DNA of 47,457 nucleotides from Flavobacterium ichthyis. Its GTDB lineage: Bacteria; Bacteroidota; Bacteroidia; Flavobacteriales; Flavobacteriaceae. Every line of letters begins with the position of its first letter. Position 1 is the first letter of the stretch. Where the stretch lies: assembly GCF_009915155.1 (NCBI RefSeq), contig NZ_JAABLM010000016.1, forward strand, positions 1 through 47,457, read 5' to 3'. The notes under the pieces were generated by a model. That model was given only the letters and a program-made list of their open reading frames with translations. It did no database searches and was not told where the DNA came from. The position numbers and the translations under genes were made by a program. Shown here in pieces: positions 1 through 8,310 of this stretch.

Positions 1-127
1 TTAATTTTTTTTAAAAATTATTCTAAAGTTGCTAAATAACGCTCTGCGTCAAGTGCTGCTGTATTTACTTAATTTTTTTTAAAAATTATTCTAAAGTTGC
101 TAAATAACGCTCTGCGTCAAGTGCTGC
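1..127. repeat. 59-bp direct duplication of the 3' end of trxB
   Basis: Bases 1-59 are identical to bases 69-127, and nine unique bases (60-68) lie between the copies. Copy 2 holds the last codons, the stop and 17 downstream bases of the intact trxB. Copy 1 holds the same tail with nothing upstream of it, so it is a gene-tail fragment on the minus strand. It could be a real local tandem duplication, the edge of a larger duplicated segment, or an assembly artefact at a contig end. The fact that the window opens exactly on the repeat boundary makes an artefact plausible. Confidence 0.9.
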
Positions 128-1033
128 CATACATCCTGTTCCAGCAGCAGTAATTGCTTGACGGTATTCTTTATCCTGAACATCTCCAGCCGCAAAAACA
201 CCCGGCAAATTTGTTTTTGTCGTTTTTCCCGCAGTAATTAAATAACCGGTTTCATCCATATCCAATTGACCTTTGAAAATATCAGTATTGGGTTTGTGAC
301 CAATAGCGATAAAAAGGCCAGTGATAGCAATTTCTTCTTTTTCGCCTGTTACATTATTCACCATTCGTAAACCTTCCACCACTTGGTCTCCCAAAACTTC
401 ATCTACTTCGGTGTTGAATAAAACTTTTAAATTAGGTGTATTTTCTACTCTATGTTGCATCGCTTTCGAAGCTCTCATCACATCTTTTCTTACAAGCATT
501 GTTACGCTTTTACAAATATTTGCCAAATATGTCGCTTCTTCAGCAGCGGTATCTCCCGCACCAACAATTGCTACATCTTGCCCTTTGTAAAAAAATCCGT
601 CACAAACTGCACATGCCGAAACACCACCGCCACGCAATTTTTGTTCGCTTGGCAATCCTAAATATTTGGCAGTTGCTCCTGTAGAAACAATTACCGTTTG
701 CGCATGAATTTCTTTATTTCCATCGATAATCACTTTGTGAAGACCGCCTTTTTCTTTAGAAAATTCTACGGCAGTTGCCATGCCAATTCTCACTTCGGTA
801 CCAAATCGTTCGGCTTGTTGTTGTAATTGAAGCATCATCGTTGGACCATCGATTCCTTCAGGATAACCTGGGAAATTATCAACTTCTGTAGTAGTAGTTA
901 ATTGTCCTCCAGGTTCCATTCCGGTGTACATAATAGGTTTCATATCGGCTCTAGCGGCATAAATTGCAGCAGAATATCCTGCGGGACCAGAACCAATGAT
1001 TAAGCATTTTATTTTTTCTATCGTATCAGACAT
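86..1033 (-). CDS. trxB: Thioredoxin-disulfide reductase
   Basis: This is a cytoplasmic flavoenzyme that moves electrons from NADPH to thioredoxin. The 315-residue protein has the full family length. An FAD-binding GSGPAG motif lies near residues 14-19, the redox-active Cys-Ala-Val-Cys pair is C141/C144, an NADPH-binding GAGDTA motif lies near 158, and a GVFAAGDV motif close to the C-terminus contacts FAD. The ATG start fits, with a TATTTTTG -7 box at 1059-1066 on the minus strand. The 3' end is duplicated directly downstream (1-59), but the gene itself is intact. Confidence 0.97.
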   Translation of the reverse strand: MSDTIEKIKCLIIGSGPAGYSAAIYAARADMKPIMYTGMEPGGQLTTTTEVDNFPGYPEGIDGPTMMLQLQQQAERFGTEVRIGMATAVEFSKEKGGLHKVIIDGNKEIHAQTVIVSTGATAKYLGLPSEQKLRGGGVSACAVCDGFFYKGQDVAIVGAGDTAAEEATYLANICKSVTMLVRKDVMRASKAMQHRVENTPNLKVLFNTEVDEVLGDQVVEGLRMVNNVTGEKEEIAITGLFIAIGHKPNTDIFKGQLDMDETGYLITAGKTTKTNLPGVFAAGDVQDKEYRQAITAAGTGCMAALDAERYLATLE

Positions 1034-1058
1034 ATTAAATTTTGTTTTAAAAAGTAAG

Positions 1059-1089
1059 CAAAAATAAGGTTTTCTAATTTGAAAGTAAA
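1059..1089 (-). promoter_or_regulatory. Putative trxB promoter
   Basis: Read on the minus strand, TATTTTTG at 1059-1066 matches the Bacteroidota -7 consensus TANNTTTG. A weaker TTTA (1086-1089) sits 19 bases further upstream. Transcription would begin about 15-20 bases before the trxB ATG. This is inferred from consensus only. Confidence 0.5.
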
Positions 1090-1147
1090 GCCCAACAAAT
1101 TAGTTTTAACTATAAAAAAATAAGCAACCGTTATTTCCAAAAAAATA

Positions 1148-1178
1148 TTTGCAAATAATAAAAATAGGAGTATATTTG
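1148..1178 (+). promoter_or_regulatory. Promoter of tRNA-Pro
   Basis: TTTG at 1148-1151 and TATATTTG at 1171-1178 are separated by 19 bases. Both boxes match the Bacteroidota sigma-ABfr consensus perfectly. The tRNA begins 12 bases after the -7 box. Confidence 0.85.
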
Positions 1179-1190
1179 CACTCACAAATT

Positions 1191-1265
1191 CGGGGTGTAG
1201 CGTAGCCCGGTCATCGCGCCTGGTTTGGGACCAGGAGGTCGCAGGTTCGAATCCTGCCACCCCGA
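1191..1265 (+). tRNA. tRNA-Pro (anticodon TGG)
   Basis: A complete cloverleaf can be drawn. The acceptor stem pairs CGGGGTG (1191-1197) with CACCCCG (1258-1264), and the discriminator is A1265. The anticodon stem pairs CCTGG (1219-1223) with CCAGG (1231-1235) around loop TTTGGGA, which places anticodon TGG at 1226-1228. The T arm is GCAGG-TTCGAAT-CCTGC. CCA is not encoded. A promoter and a terminator flank it, so it is a stand-alone transcription unit. Confidence 0.97.
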
Positions 1266-1277
1266 CTTTAGTTAATA

Positions 1278-1309
1278 AACCTGTAGATTTTGTCTGCGGG
1301 TTTTTTTTA
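1278..1309 (+). terminator. Rho-independent terminator after tRNA-Pro
   Basis: A stem of about ten base pairs, with two G-U pairs, is formed by AACCTGTAGA and TCTGCGGGTT. A run of T residues follows (1301-1308). It ends the tRNA-Pro transcript. Confidence 0.8.
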
Positions 1310-1432
1310 TGTTTTGCAAATAAATTGTATTGCTGCTTTCGCAAAATTTTCTCTTAAGAAATACTTTTTAATACTAGAGATTCAAAACAATCGTTACCTT
1401 TAAAATTGCTTTTAAAAGCCATAACGCTGTAT

Positions 1433-2278
1433 ATGAACAGACGAAAATTTATAAAACGAACTTTTTGGGGAACCCTCGGTTTAGGCGTTTTTACCGGACT
1501 TTACACTTGGCAAATTGAACCTTTTTGGTTAGAATTTGTAAACAAAAAAATGTCTATTGCAAACTTACCAAATCATTTAGTTGGCAAAACTTTGATGCAA
1601 ATCAGTGACATTCACGTTGGTAACAGATTTGATTATAATTTTATCATCGAATCTTTTCAAGAAGCACAAAAATTAAATCCTGATTTTGTAGTTTACACTG
1701 GGGATTATGTGAGTTACAAAGATGAAGAACAATTTTCACAATTGGACGAAGTTCTGAAACATACCGTAAAAGGTACAATTGCAACTGTTGGCATTCTCGG
1801 AAATCATGATTATGGAAAAAATTGGGCAGAACCAGAGGTTGCTGATAAAATTACCGCACAATTAAACGATGCCGGCATTCAGATGCTCAGAAATGATGAA
1901 GTTGAATTTGATGGTCTCAATATTATAGGGTTCGATGATTTTTGGGGCTTGAATTTTAATCCTGAAAGCGTGATGAAAAATTTAAATCATGACAAGGCTA
2001 ATATAGTGCTTTGCCACAATCCCGATGTTTGTGATTTATATGTTTGGAATGATTATCAAGGCTGGATTCTCGCCGGACACACACATGGCGGGCAATGCAA
2101 ACCACCGTTTTTGCCAGCACCAATTTTACCCGTGAAAAATAAAAAATATGCTCAAGGCGAAATCAATTTGCAAGACGGCAGAACGCTTTACATCAATCGT
2201 GCGTTGGGACATTCGTTTCAAATAAGGTTTAATGTTCGCCCGGAAATTACGCTTTTTACACTCGAAAAAGCGGTTTAA
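1433..2278 (+). CDS. Calcineurin-like metallophosphoesterase with Tat-type N-terminus
   Basis: The protein has about 281 residues. All metal-binding blocks of the family are visible: D59-x-H61 in SDIHVG, GD at 90-91, GNHD at 123-126, H195, and GHTHGG at 215-220. This is the YaeI/YkuE-like branch, which acts on phosphoesters at or outside the membrane; the substrate is unknown. The N-terminus MNRRKFIKR followed by a hydrophobic stretch looks like a twin-arginine or membrane-anchor signal. I chose the ATG at 1433 over an in-frame TTG at 1406 because the twin Arg then sits near the start, as in Tat signals. Confidence 0.88.
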   Translation: MNRRKFIKRTFWGTLGLGVFTGLYTWQIEPFWLEFVNKKMSIANLPNHLVGKTLMQISDIHVGNRFDYNFIIESFQEAQKLNPDFVVYTGDYVSYKDEEQFSQLDEVLKHTVKGTIATVGILGNHDYGKNWAEPEVADKITAQLNDAGIQMLRNDEVEFDGLNIIGFDDFWGLNFNPESVMKNLNHDKANIVLCHNPDVCDLYVWNDYQGWILAGHTHGGQCKPPFLPAPILPVKNKKYAQGEINLQDGRTLYINRALGHSFQIRFNVRPEITLFTLEKAV

Positions 2279-2344
2279 TATTTTTTGCAATAAATATTCT
2301 CGGTTAATTAACATTTTTCATTTTTAGGGATTCGGTTCTGGTAT

Positions 2345-2352
2345 TATCTTTG
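2345..2352 (+). promoter_or_regulatory. -7 box upstream of the exonuclease/GIY-YIG gene
   Basis: TATCTTTG matches TANNTTTG and lies 40 bases before the ATG. The -33 region is only T-rich (TTTTT at 2321-2325, 19 bases upstream), so the call is moderate. Confidence 0.45.
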
Positions 2353-2391
2353 TGGCAATCAGCACTTTTTCTACAAAAAGAAAGGACTTAA

Positions 2392-3759
2392 ATGAAACGG
2401 ACAGAATATGCCATAGTAGATATTGAAACGACTGGTGGAAACGCAAGCGGAAGCCGTATTACCGAAATTGCTATCATCATTCACGACGGAATCACGGTTT
2501 TAGATCGATTTGAAACTTTAATAAATCCGCAGAAAGAAATTCCACTTCCCATTTTTGCCTTAACCGGAATCAATAACGAAATGGTTCGTGATGCGCCAAT
2601 TTTTGACGATGTAGCTCAAAAAGTTTTTTCTCTGCTAGAAAATAGGGTTTTCGTGGCTCATAACGTTAATTTCGATCATACCTTTGTAAAACACGAATTA
2701 AAAAACTCCGGATTCAATTGGACCGCAAAATACAAATTATGTACGGTTCGAGCGGCTCGAAAAATAAAACCGGGATTTCCATCTTATAGTTTGGGAAATC
2801 TCTGTAAATCGCTTTCTATTAATTTGGAAAATCGTCATCGGGCTGGGGGAGATGCTAATGCAACGGCTATTTTATTGCGCCAATTGTTAGATAGTGATGA
2901 AGATGGTATAATTGAAAAAATGATAAAAAAAACTTCGCAAGATCAACGATTACCGCCAAATTTACCACCCGAAGATTTTGAAAATTTACCCGAAAAACCG
3001 GGTATTTATTACTTTTATAGCAAAGAAAAAAAAGTGATTTATGTGGGCAAAGCCAATAATTTAAAAAAACGCGTAGCCCAACATTTCGGAGGACACAAAA
3101 TTACATCGCAAAGACAAAATTTCTTACGTGATATTCACGGAATTTCCTTTGAAATTTGTGGTTCGGAATTAATGGCTTTAGTGATGGAATGTTGCGAAAT
3201 TAGAAAACTGTGGCCCATATACAATCGTGCTTTAAAAAAATACGAAGCTAACTTTGGCTTGTTTCAATACGAAGCCAGAAATGGTTACCAATATCTTGCG
3301 GCTGGAAAATTGGCTAAAAATCAATCAAACGTATTGCAAAATTTTTATTCGTTACAAGAGTCTGTTAACCAATTGTCCAAACTAATGCAGGATTTTAATC
3401 TTGATTACAGGTTTTGCCAATTTGGAATTGCCAATGATTCTTTATTCAAAAAATTTGATTCCGAAAATTTACCAGATATTAAAGAACACAATAAAAATGT
3501 TACAGCTGCTGTTGCTTCGCTAGAAGAAAATAAAGTTAGTTTTGCGGTTTTTGACAAAGGTAGAACCCAAGACGAACGAAGTTGTATTTGGGTAGAAAAA
3601 GGCCATTTTTATGGTATGGGTTATATACCAAACGACATTGGTTTACAAGATATTTCCCAAATTAAGGATTATGTGACAATACAGAAAAGCAATCATTATC
3701 TCATGCAATTAATCCATTCTTTTGTAAAGAAAAATCCTAAAAATGTGTTCTTTGTATAA
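2392..3759 (+). CDS. DEDDh exonuclease fused to a GIY-YIG (UvrC-type) nuclease domain
   Basis: This 455-residue protein joins two nucleases. Residues 1-170 are a DnaQ-like 3'-5' exonuclease: D10 and E12 in VDIETTG, an Asp in HNVNFDHTF, and H149/D154 in HRAGGDANAT complete the DEDDh set. Residues about 199-280 form a GIY-YIG domain (GIY at 204-206, YVG at 217-219) like the N-terminal incision domain of UvrC. The remaining C-terminal part has no motif I can name. Such DnaQ/Cho-like fusions are known in bacteria and are usually annotated as exonuclease domain proteins with a presumed role in DNA repair. The gene stands alone. Confidence 0.9.
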   Translation: MKRTEYAIVDIETTGGNASGSRITEIAIIIHDGITVLDRFETLINPQKEIPLPIFALTGINNEMVRDAPIFDDVAQKVFSLLENRVFVAHNVNFDHTFVKHELKNSGFNWTAKYKLCTVRAARKIKPGFPSYSLGNLCKSLSINLENRHRAGGDANATAILLRQLLDSDEDGIIEKMIKKTSQDQRLPPNLPPEDFENLPEKPGIYYFYSKEKKVIYVGKANNLKKRVAQHFGGHKITSQRQNFLRDIHGISFEICGSELMALVMECCEIRKLWPIYNRALKKYEANFGLFQYEARNGYQYLAAGKLAKNQSNVLQNFYSLQESVNQLSKLMQDFNLDYRFCQFGIANDSLFKKFDSENLPDIKEHNKNVTAAVASLEENKVSFAVFDKGRTQDERSCIWVEKGHFYGMGYIPNDIGLQDISQIKDYVTIQKSNHYLMQLIHSFVKKNPKNVFFV

Positions 3760-3890
3760 AATCTTTTGTGGTAGTTATAGGTAAAAGTTCAAGAAGAAAT
3801 ATCAAATCCAGTTGTCCACATCATATTATCATTTAATAACTATTCACATTTATTTAAGACTTAAGAATCTAATAACTAATTTTCAAGCCT

Positions 3891-3898
3891 TAATTTTG
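3891..3898 (+). promoter_or_regulatory. -7 box upstream of the MFS operon
   Basis: TAATTTTG fits TANNTTTG and sits 20 bases before the ATG of the first MFS gene. No TTG is found at the expected -33 distance. Confidence 0.4.
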
Positions 3899-3917
3899 CA
3901 GCTTCGTTTTTATATTT

Positions 3918-5132
3918 ATGATGACTTCAAAACAAAAATATTCTATCTTGTTTATACTCGGTGGTCTTTCGGCATTGGCACCATTTTCTATCGATATGTA
4001 TTTACCGGCTTTTCCTTCAATTGCTAAATCACTCCAAACCGATATTTCCCACGTTGCACTTTCGCTTACCAGTTATTTTATAGGAATTAGTATAGGACAA
4101 TTATTTTATGGCCCTATTACGGATAAATTTGGACGAAAAAAACCGTTAATTTTTGGACTTTCATTATTTCTAATCGCTTCAATTGGTTGTGCTTTATCAC
4201 CTTCAATTGATTTTTTGATTGCCATGCGAGTCATTTTAGCACTTGGCGGTTGTGTAGGAATGGTTGTCAGTAGAGCTGTGGTACGTGATTTATTTCCGGT
4301 GAGCGAAATTCCCAAAATATTTTCTATTTTAATGTTAATCGTTGGGGTTGCCCCAATTTTGGCACCTACAATTGGTGGTTGGGTTTTGGCACATTCTACT
4401 TGGCGAAGTATATTTTATTTCCTAACGGCTTTCAGTTTTATCCTAATTATTTGCGTTGCCTTATTTTTACCTGAAAGCAAAAATCCAAATCGTGCTAAAT
4501 CATTAAAAGCAAAAGACGTCATACGGGATTATGCTGATGTTTTACAAGAAAAAACGTTCCTTTATTATGCCTTTGGAAGTAGCATTGCCATGGCTGGAAT
4601 GTTTGCCTACATTAGCGGTTCGCCTTTTGTTTTTATGGATTTTTTTAAATTTTCCGAGCAAGAATACAGTTGGGTTTTTGGAGGAAATGCATTAGGGTTT
4701 ATTTTGGGAAGTCAATTAAACCGAATTTTTTTAAATAAATTTTCACCCCTTCAAGTAATTACTGGTTCCAGTGTACTTTTAATGGCCTTATCGTTTTTAA
4801 TTTTTGGATTATTTTTAGCTAACGTTTTAAGTCCGTTTTTACTGATTATAATCTTATTTTTCTATTTATTTTCTTTAGGATTATTAGTGCCAAATTGTAC
4901 TGCATTGGCTTTAGCTCCATTTACTTACAATGCTGGAAGTGCTTCTGCATTAATTGGTTTTATCCAAATGTTAACAGGAGCCAGTATTTCTGGATTGGTA
5001 AGCGTTTTACATAATGGAACCATTTTTCCAATGGTCTTCGGTATGTTTTTTTGCGGAAGCATTTGTTTTTTAATCATTATGATTTTAAATTCAAAAATCA
5101 AAAAGTGGAAGTTAGAAACCAATCCGGCATAA
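3918..5132 (+). CDS. MFS multidrug efflux transporter, Bcr/CflA type
   Basis: This is a 404-residue inner-membrane protein with about 12 hydrophobic segments. The start (LGGLSALAPFSIDMYLPAFPSIA) is the signature of the Bcr/CflA drug:proton antiporter subfamily, and the MFS loop motif GPITDKFGRKKPL follows between TM2 and TM3. It probably exports drugs or small metabolites; the substrate cannot be read from sequence. Two ATG codons in tandem (3918, 3921) could both serve as start. It lies seven bases before a second MFS gene, so the two are probably co-transcribed. Confidence 0.9.
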   Translation: MMTSKQKYSILFILGGLSALAPFSIDMYLPAFPSIAKSLQTDISHVALSLTSYFIGISIGQLFYGPITDKFGRKKPLIFGLSLFLIASIGCALSPSIDFLIAMRVILALGGCVGMVVSRAVVRDLFPVSEIPKIFSILMLIVGVAPILAPTIGGWVLAHSTWRSIFYFLTAFSFILIICVALFLPESKNPNRAKSLKAKDVIRDYADVLQEKTFLYYAFGSSIAMAGMFAYISGSPFVFMDFFKFSEQEYSWVFGGNALGFILGSQLNRIFLNKFSPLQVITGSSVLLMALSFLIFGLFLANVLSPFLLIIILFFYLFSLGLLVPNCTALALAPFTYNAGSASALIGFIQMLTGASISGLVSVLHNGTIFPMVFGMFFCGSICFLIIMILNSKIKKWKLETNPA

Positions 5133-5139
5133 AACCACG

Positions 5140-6354
5140 ATGAAAATCAATCCCTCTGTCGAAGCTTCGGTTGGTACCGATAATGCTCAAAAAACGGTTT
5201 ACCGCATTTTATTTGCCATCGCATTTGCTCATTTATTAAATGATATGCTGCAGTCGGTAATTCCGTCAGCTTATCCAATTTTAAAAGAAAAATATGATTT
5301 GAGCTTTACGCAAATTGGTCTGATCACTTTTGCTTACCAAATGGCAGCTTCGATTTTGCAACCTTTTGTAGGATTTTACACCGATAAAAAACCACAGCCC
5401 TATTCGCAGATTTTCGGAATGTTGTTCACTTTAACAGGAATTGTCTTGCTTTCATTTGCCGCTAATTTTTACGTGATTGTACTTTCCGTAATTTTAGTAG
5501 GAATTGGCTCGTCTATCTTTCACCCCGAAGCCTCTCGTATTTCATTTTTGGCATCCGGCGGAAAACGAGGTTTAGCGCAATCTGTTTTTCAGTTAGGCGG
5601 AAATGCCGGAACCGCAATCGGACCTTTGTTAGTAGCGCTTTTGGTAGTGCCAAATGGACAACGTTACATTTTATTTTTTGTTTTAGTCGCCACATTAGCT
5701 TTATTTGTTTTACGCCACATTGCCAATTGGTATGCGGGGCATTTAATATTGAGAGCCAAAAAAACGCCAGTCATCATTTTGCCTGATTTGTCTAAAAAGC
5801 GAATTTTTTGGTCGGTTGTCATTTTACTAGTTTTGATTTTTTCAAAATATTTTTACATGGCCGGAATCTCGAGTTATTTCACATTTTATTTGATGGAAAA
5901 ATTTCAATTGACGGTTCAAGAGGCACAATTTCATCTCTTTTTATTTTTGGCATCATGTGCTTTGGGAACGCTTGCTGGTGGACCAATGGGAGATAAATTT
6001 GGACGAAAATACGTGATTTGGTTTTCGGTTTTAGGAGCCGCACCTTTTGCTTTAATGTTGCCATATGCGTCACTTTTTTATACAGGTGTTTTATCCGTAA
6101 TAATTGGGTTAATCATTTCATCAGCATTTCCAGCAATTTTGGTTTATGCACAAGAATTATTGCCTAAAAAATTAGGAATGGTTTCCGGACTTTTCTATGG
6201 CTTTGCCTTTGGAATGGGAGGTTTAGGTTCTGCACTTTTAGGCTATATAGCAGATCATATCGGTATTGAAAGTGTTTATAAAATTTGTGCATTTTTACCT
6301 TTAATTGGAATTATTGCGTTATTTCTTCCTAATCTTAAAAAGAAAAATTCTTAG
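5140..6354 (+). CDS. MFS transporter, fosmidomycin-resistance (Fsr) family
   Basis: This 404-residue protein has about 12 membrane segments. The block FAIAFAHLLNDMLQSVIPSAYPILK near residues 25-50 and GSSIFHPEASR near 130 are typical of the Fsr family, whose E. coli member exports fosmidomycin. A MFS loop motif GGPMGDKFGRK follows in the second half. The actual substrate is unknown. It starts seven bases after the stop of the Bcr/CflA-like gene, so two exporters of different MFS families share a probable operon. No regulator gene is adjacent. Confidence 0.9.
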   Translation: MKINPSVEASVGTDNAQKTVYRILFAIAFAHLLNDMLQSVIPSAYPILKEKYDLSFTQIGLITFAYQMAASILQPFVGFYTDKKPQPYSQIFGMLFTLTGIVLLSFAANFYVIVLSVILVGIGSSIFHPEASRISFLASGGKRGLAQSVFQLGGNAGTAIGPLLVALLVVPNGQRYILFFVLVATLALFVLRHIANWYAGHLILRAKKTPVIILPDLSKKRIFWSVVILLVLIFSKYFYMAGISSYFTFYLMEKFQLTVQEAQFHLFLFLASCALGTLAGGPMGDKFGRKYVIWFSVLGAAPFALMLPYASLFYTGVLSVIIGLIISSAFPAILVYAQELLPKKLGMVSGLFYGFAFGMGGLGSALLGYIADHIGIESVYKICAFLPLIGIIALFLPNLKKKNS

Positions 6355-6442
6355 CCCAAATATTTCATAAAGGTTTTTTTGTTAATTTTAGTAAAAATTT
6401 ACCCATGAAACGTTTATTTAATACTTCGCGCAAATTAAGAGC

Positions 6443-6838
6443 ATGACCAATTTAGGTCTGTTCATTTTAAGGGTTTCAACTGCATCGTGTATGATGGTTC
6501 ACGGCTGGCAAAAATTACAAATGTTAGAATCTGGCGGTGCTGCCGAATTTCCAGATGTAATAGGGATTGGTGGCGCTACAACGCTTTATCTGGCAATTTT
6601 TTCGGAATTTATCTGTGCCGCTTTAATTCTTATCGGTTTTGTAACACGCTTGGCTACTATACCGTTAATTATTACCATGTTTATCGCAGTTTTTATCGTT
6701 CATGCAAATGATGGTTTTCAAATGCAAGAAATTGGCGCGCTTTACCTAACGATTTTTGTCTTTATTTTAATCGCTGGACCAGGAAAATATTCTATTGATC
6801 ATTTGATTTACAAAAAAACAAAACCCACACATTATTAA
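6443..6838 (+). CDS. DoxX family membrane protein
   Basis: The 131-residue protein has four hydrophobic segments. The opening (LGLFILRVSTASCMMVHGWQKL) followed by FSEFICAALILIGFVTRLATIP is characteristic of DoxX/SURF4-like proteins. These are inner-membrane proteins linked in some species to thiol or redox homeostasis, but the biochemical role is unsettled. It lies 88 bases after the MFS pair and 55 bases before the GlcD-like oxidase, all on the same strand, so co-expression is possible but not shown. Confidence 0.82.
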   Translation: MTNLGLFILRVSTASCMMVHGWQKLQMLESGGAAEFPDVIGIGGATTLYLAIFSEFICAALILIGFVTRLATIPLIITMFIAVFIVHANDGFQMQEIGALYLTIFVFILIAGPGKYSIDHLIYKKTKPTHY

Positions 6839-6858
6839 AATTTCTTCGGTAAAAAGAC

Positions 6859-6866
6859 TAATTTTG
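6859..6866 (+). promoter_or_regulatory. -7 box deciding the start of the GlcD-like gene
   Basis: TAATTTTG fits TANNTTTG. It overlaps an in-frame TTG at 6864, so that TTG cannot be the start if this promoter is used. The ATG at 6894 lies about 20 bases after the expected transcription start. Confidence 0.45.
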
Positions 6867-6893
6867 ACACTTGTTCCCATTAGTTTTTATCCG

Positions 6894-8303
6894 ATGAATA
6901 ACGAAATTTCTCCCGAAATAAAATTACAGCTCAAGGCAGTTGTTGGCGCTTCCCATTTTTTTGAGGATACCGAAACAACAAGCCATTACGGTCACGATGA
7001 AACGGAAGATTTACTTTTTCCGCCCCAAATTGTTTTAAAACCAGCCGATTCTTTTCAAATCTCGGAAATTGTAAAAATTGCTTTTCAAAATAATATTCCC
7101 GTGATTCCCATCGGCGGAAGAACAGGTTTGAGTGGTGGCGCTTTAAGTATTTTTGGCGGAATTGCGATTGCCATGGAACGCCTTAATTCTATTTTGGAAA
7201 TTGACGAAAAAAATCTTCAAGTTATTGTCGAGCCAGGAGTTATCACCCAAACGCTTCAGGACACTTTACTCGAAAAAAATCTTTTTTATCCGGTAGATCC
7301 CAGCAGTCGTGGTAGCTGTTTTATCGGTGGAAATGTTGCTGAAAATTCCGGTGGTGCGAGAGCTGTAAAGTATGGCGTTACAAAAGATTACGTTCTCAAT
7401 CTTGAAGTGGTTTTGCCTAATGGAGAAATTATTTGGACTGGAGCAAACACACTTAAAAATTCAACGGGATACAACCTTACTGCGTTAATGGTGGGAAGCG
7501 AAGGTACTTTAGGAATAGTAACTAAAATTGTTTTAAAATTACTACCCAAACACTATCACGAAGTATTGATGCTGGTTCCTTTTTTTAATGCCAAAGAAGC
7601 TTGCGAGGCGGTTTCAAGAATTTTTAGAGCAGGTATCATTCCAAGTGCTTTAGAGTTTATGGAACGTGATGCAATTGATTGGACATTGCAATATGTTGAG
7701 GGTGTAAATCTTCAAATTAAAGATGAAGTTCAGGCACATTTATTAATTGAAGTGGATGGAAATTTCTCAGATATACTTTTTGCGGAAGCGGAAAAAATAG
7801 CCACAGTTTTAGAAGATTTTAATATTGATGAAATACTTTTTGCCGATACCGACGATCAAAAAAATGCGCTTTGGAAATTGCGTCGTGCAGTTGGTGAAGC
7901 CGTAAAAGCCAATTCAATTTATAAAGAAGAAGATACAGTTGTCCCAAGATATGCGTTGCCAACTTTGCTAGAAGGGATTAAAAAAATTGGAAAAAAATAT
8001 GGGTTTAAATCCGTGTGCTATGGTCATGCTGGCGATGGAAATCTTCATGTAAATATTATTAAAGGTAAGATGAGCAATGACGATTGGCAAACTGAAATTC
8101 CCAAAGGTATCCGCGAAATTTTTGAACTGACGGTTGCTTTAAAAGGAACACTTTCTGGGGAACACGGCATTGGTTTTGTGCAAAAAAATTTCATGGACAT
8201 TGCTTTTAACAAGGTTCAATTACAATTATTGAAAGGAATCAAAGAGCTGTTCGATCCTAAAAATATTATGAATCCCGGAAAAGTTTTACCTGATAATTTT
8301 TAA
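6894..8303 (+). CDS. FAD-binding oxidase, glycolate/D-lactate dehydrogenase (GlcD) type
   Basis: The protein has 469 residues. The N-terminal PCMH-type FAD domain is recognised by PVIPIGGRTGLSGGA and GSEGTLGIVTKI. The C-terminal half carries YGHAGDGNLHVNI and SGEHGIG, both hallmarks of the GlcD / D-lactate dehydrogenase / D-2-hydroxyglutarate dehydrogenase group. It should oxidise a 2-hydroxy acid to the 2-oxo acid using FAD. Which acid cannot be told. No GlcE or GlcF partner is adjacent, so it may act as a single-subunit enzyme. The gene ends seven bases before the convergent antiporter gene, with no visible terminator between them. Confidence 0.9.
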   Translation: MNNEISPEIKLQLKAVVGASHFFEDTETTSHYGHDETEDLLFPPQIVLKPADSFQISEIVKIAFQNNIPVIPIGGRTGLSGGALSIFGGIAIAMERLNSILEIDEKNLQVIVEPGVITQTLQDTLLEKNLFYPVDPSSRGSCFIGGNVAENSGGARAVKYGVTKDYVLNLEVVLPNGEIIWTGANTLKNSTGYNLTALMVGSEGTLGIVTKIVLKLLPKHYHEVLMLVPFFNAKEACEAVSRIFRAGIIPSALEFMERDAIDWTLQYVEGVNLQIKDEVQAHLLIEVDGNFSDILFAEAEKIATVLEDFNIDEILFADTDDQKNALWKLRRAVGEAVKANSIYKEEDTVVPRYALPTLLEGIKKIGKKYGFKSVCYGHAGDGNLHVNIIKGKMSNDDWQTEIPKGIREIFELTVALKGTLSGEHGIGFVQKNFMDIAFNKVQLQLLKGIKELFDPKNIMNPGKVLPDNF

Positions 8304-8310
8304 CTAAAGA

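Noticed and set aside
1018..1344. Open frame on the minus strand across the tRNA-Pro region
   Set aside because: It runs antisense through the tRNA, its promoter and terminator, and overlaps the trxB start. No family resemblance.
5155..5180. CGAAGCTTCG inside the Fsr-like MFS gene, read as Glu-Ala-Ser
   Set aside because: It shares the core and frame of the TCCCGA palindromes but lacks the outer CCC/GGG arms, so chance is as likely.
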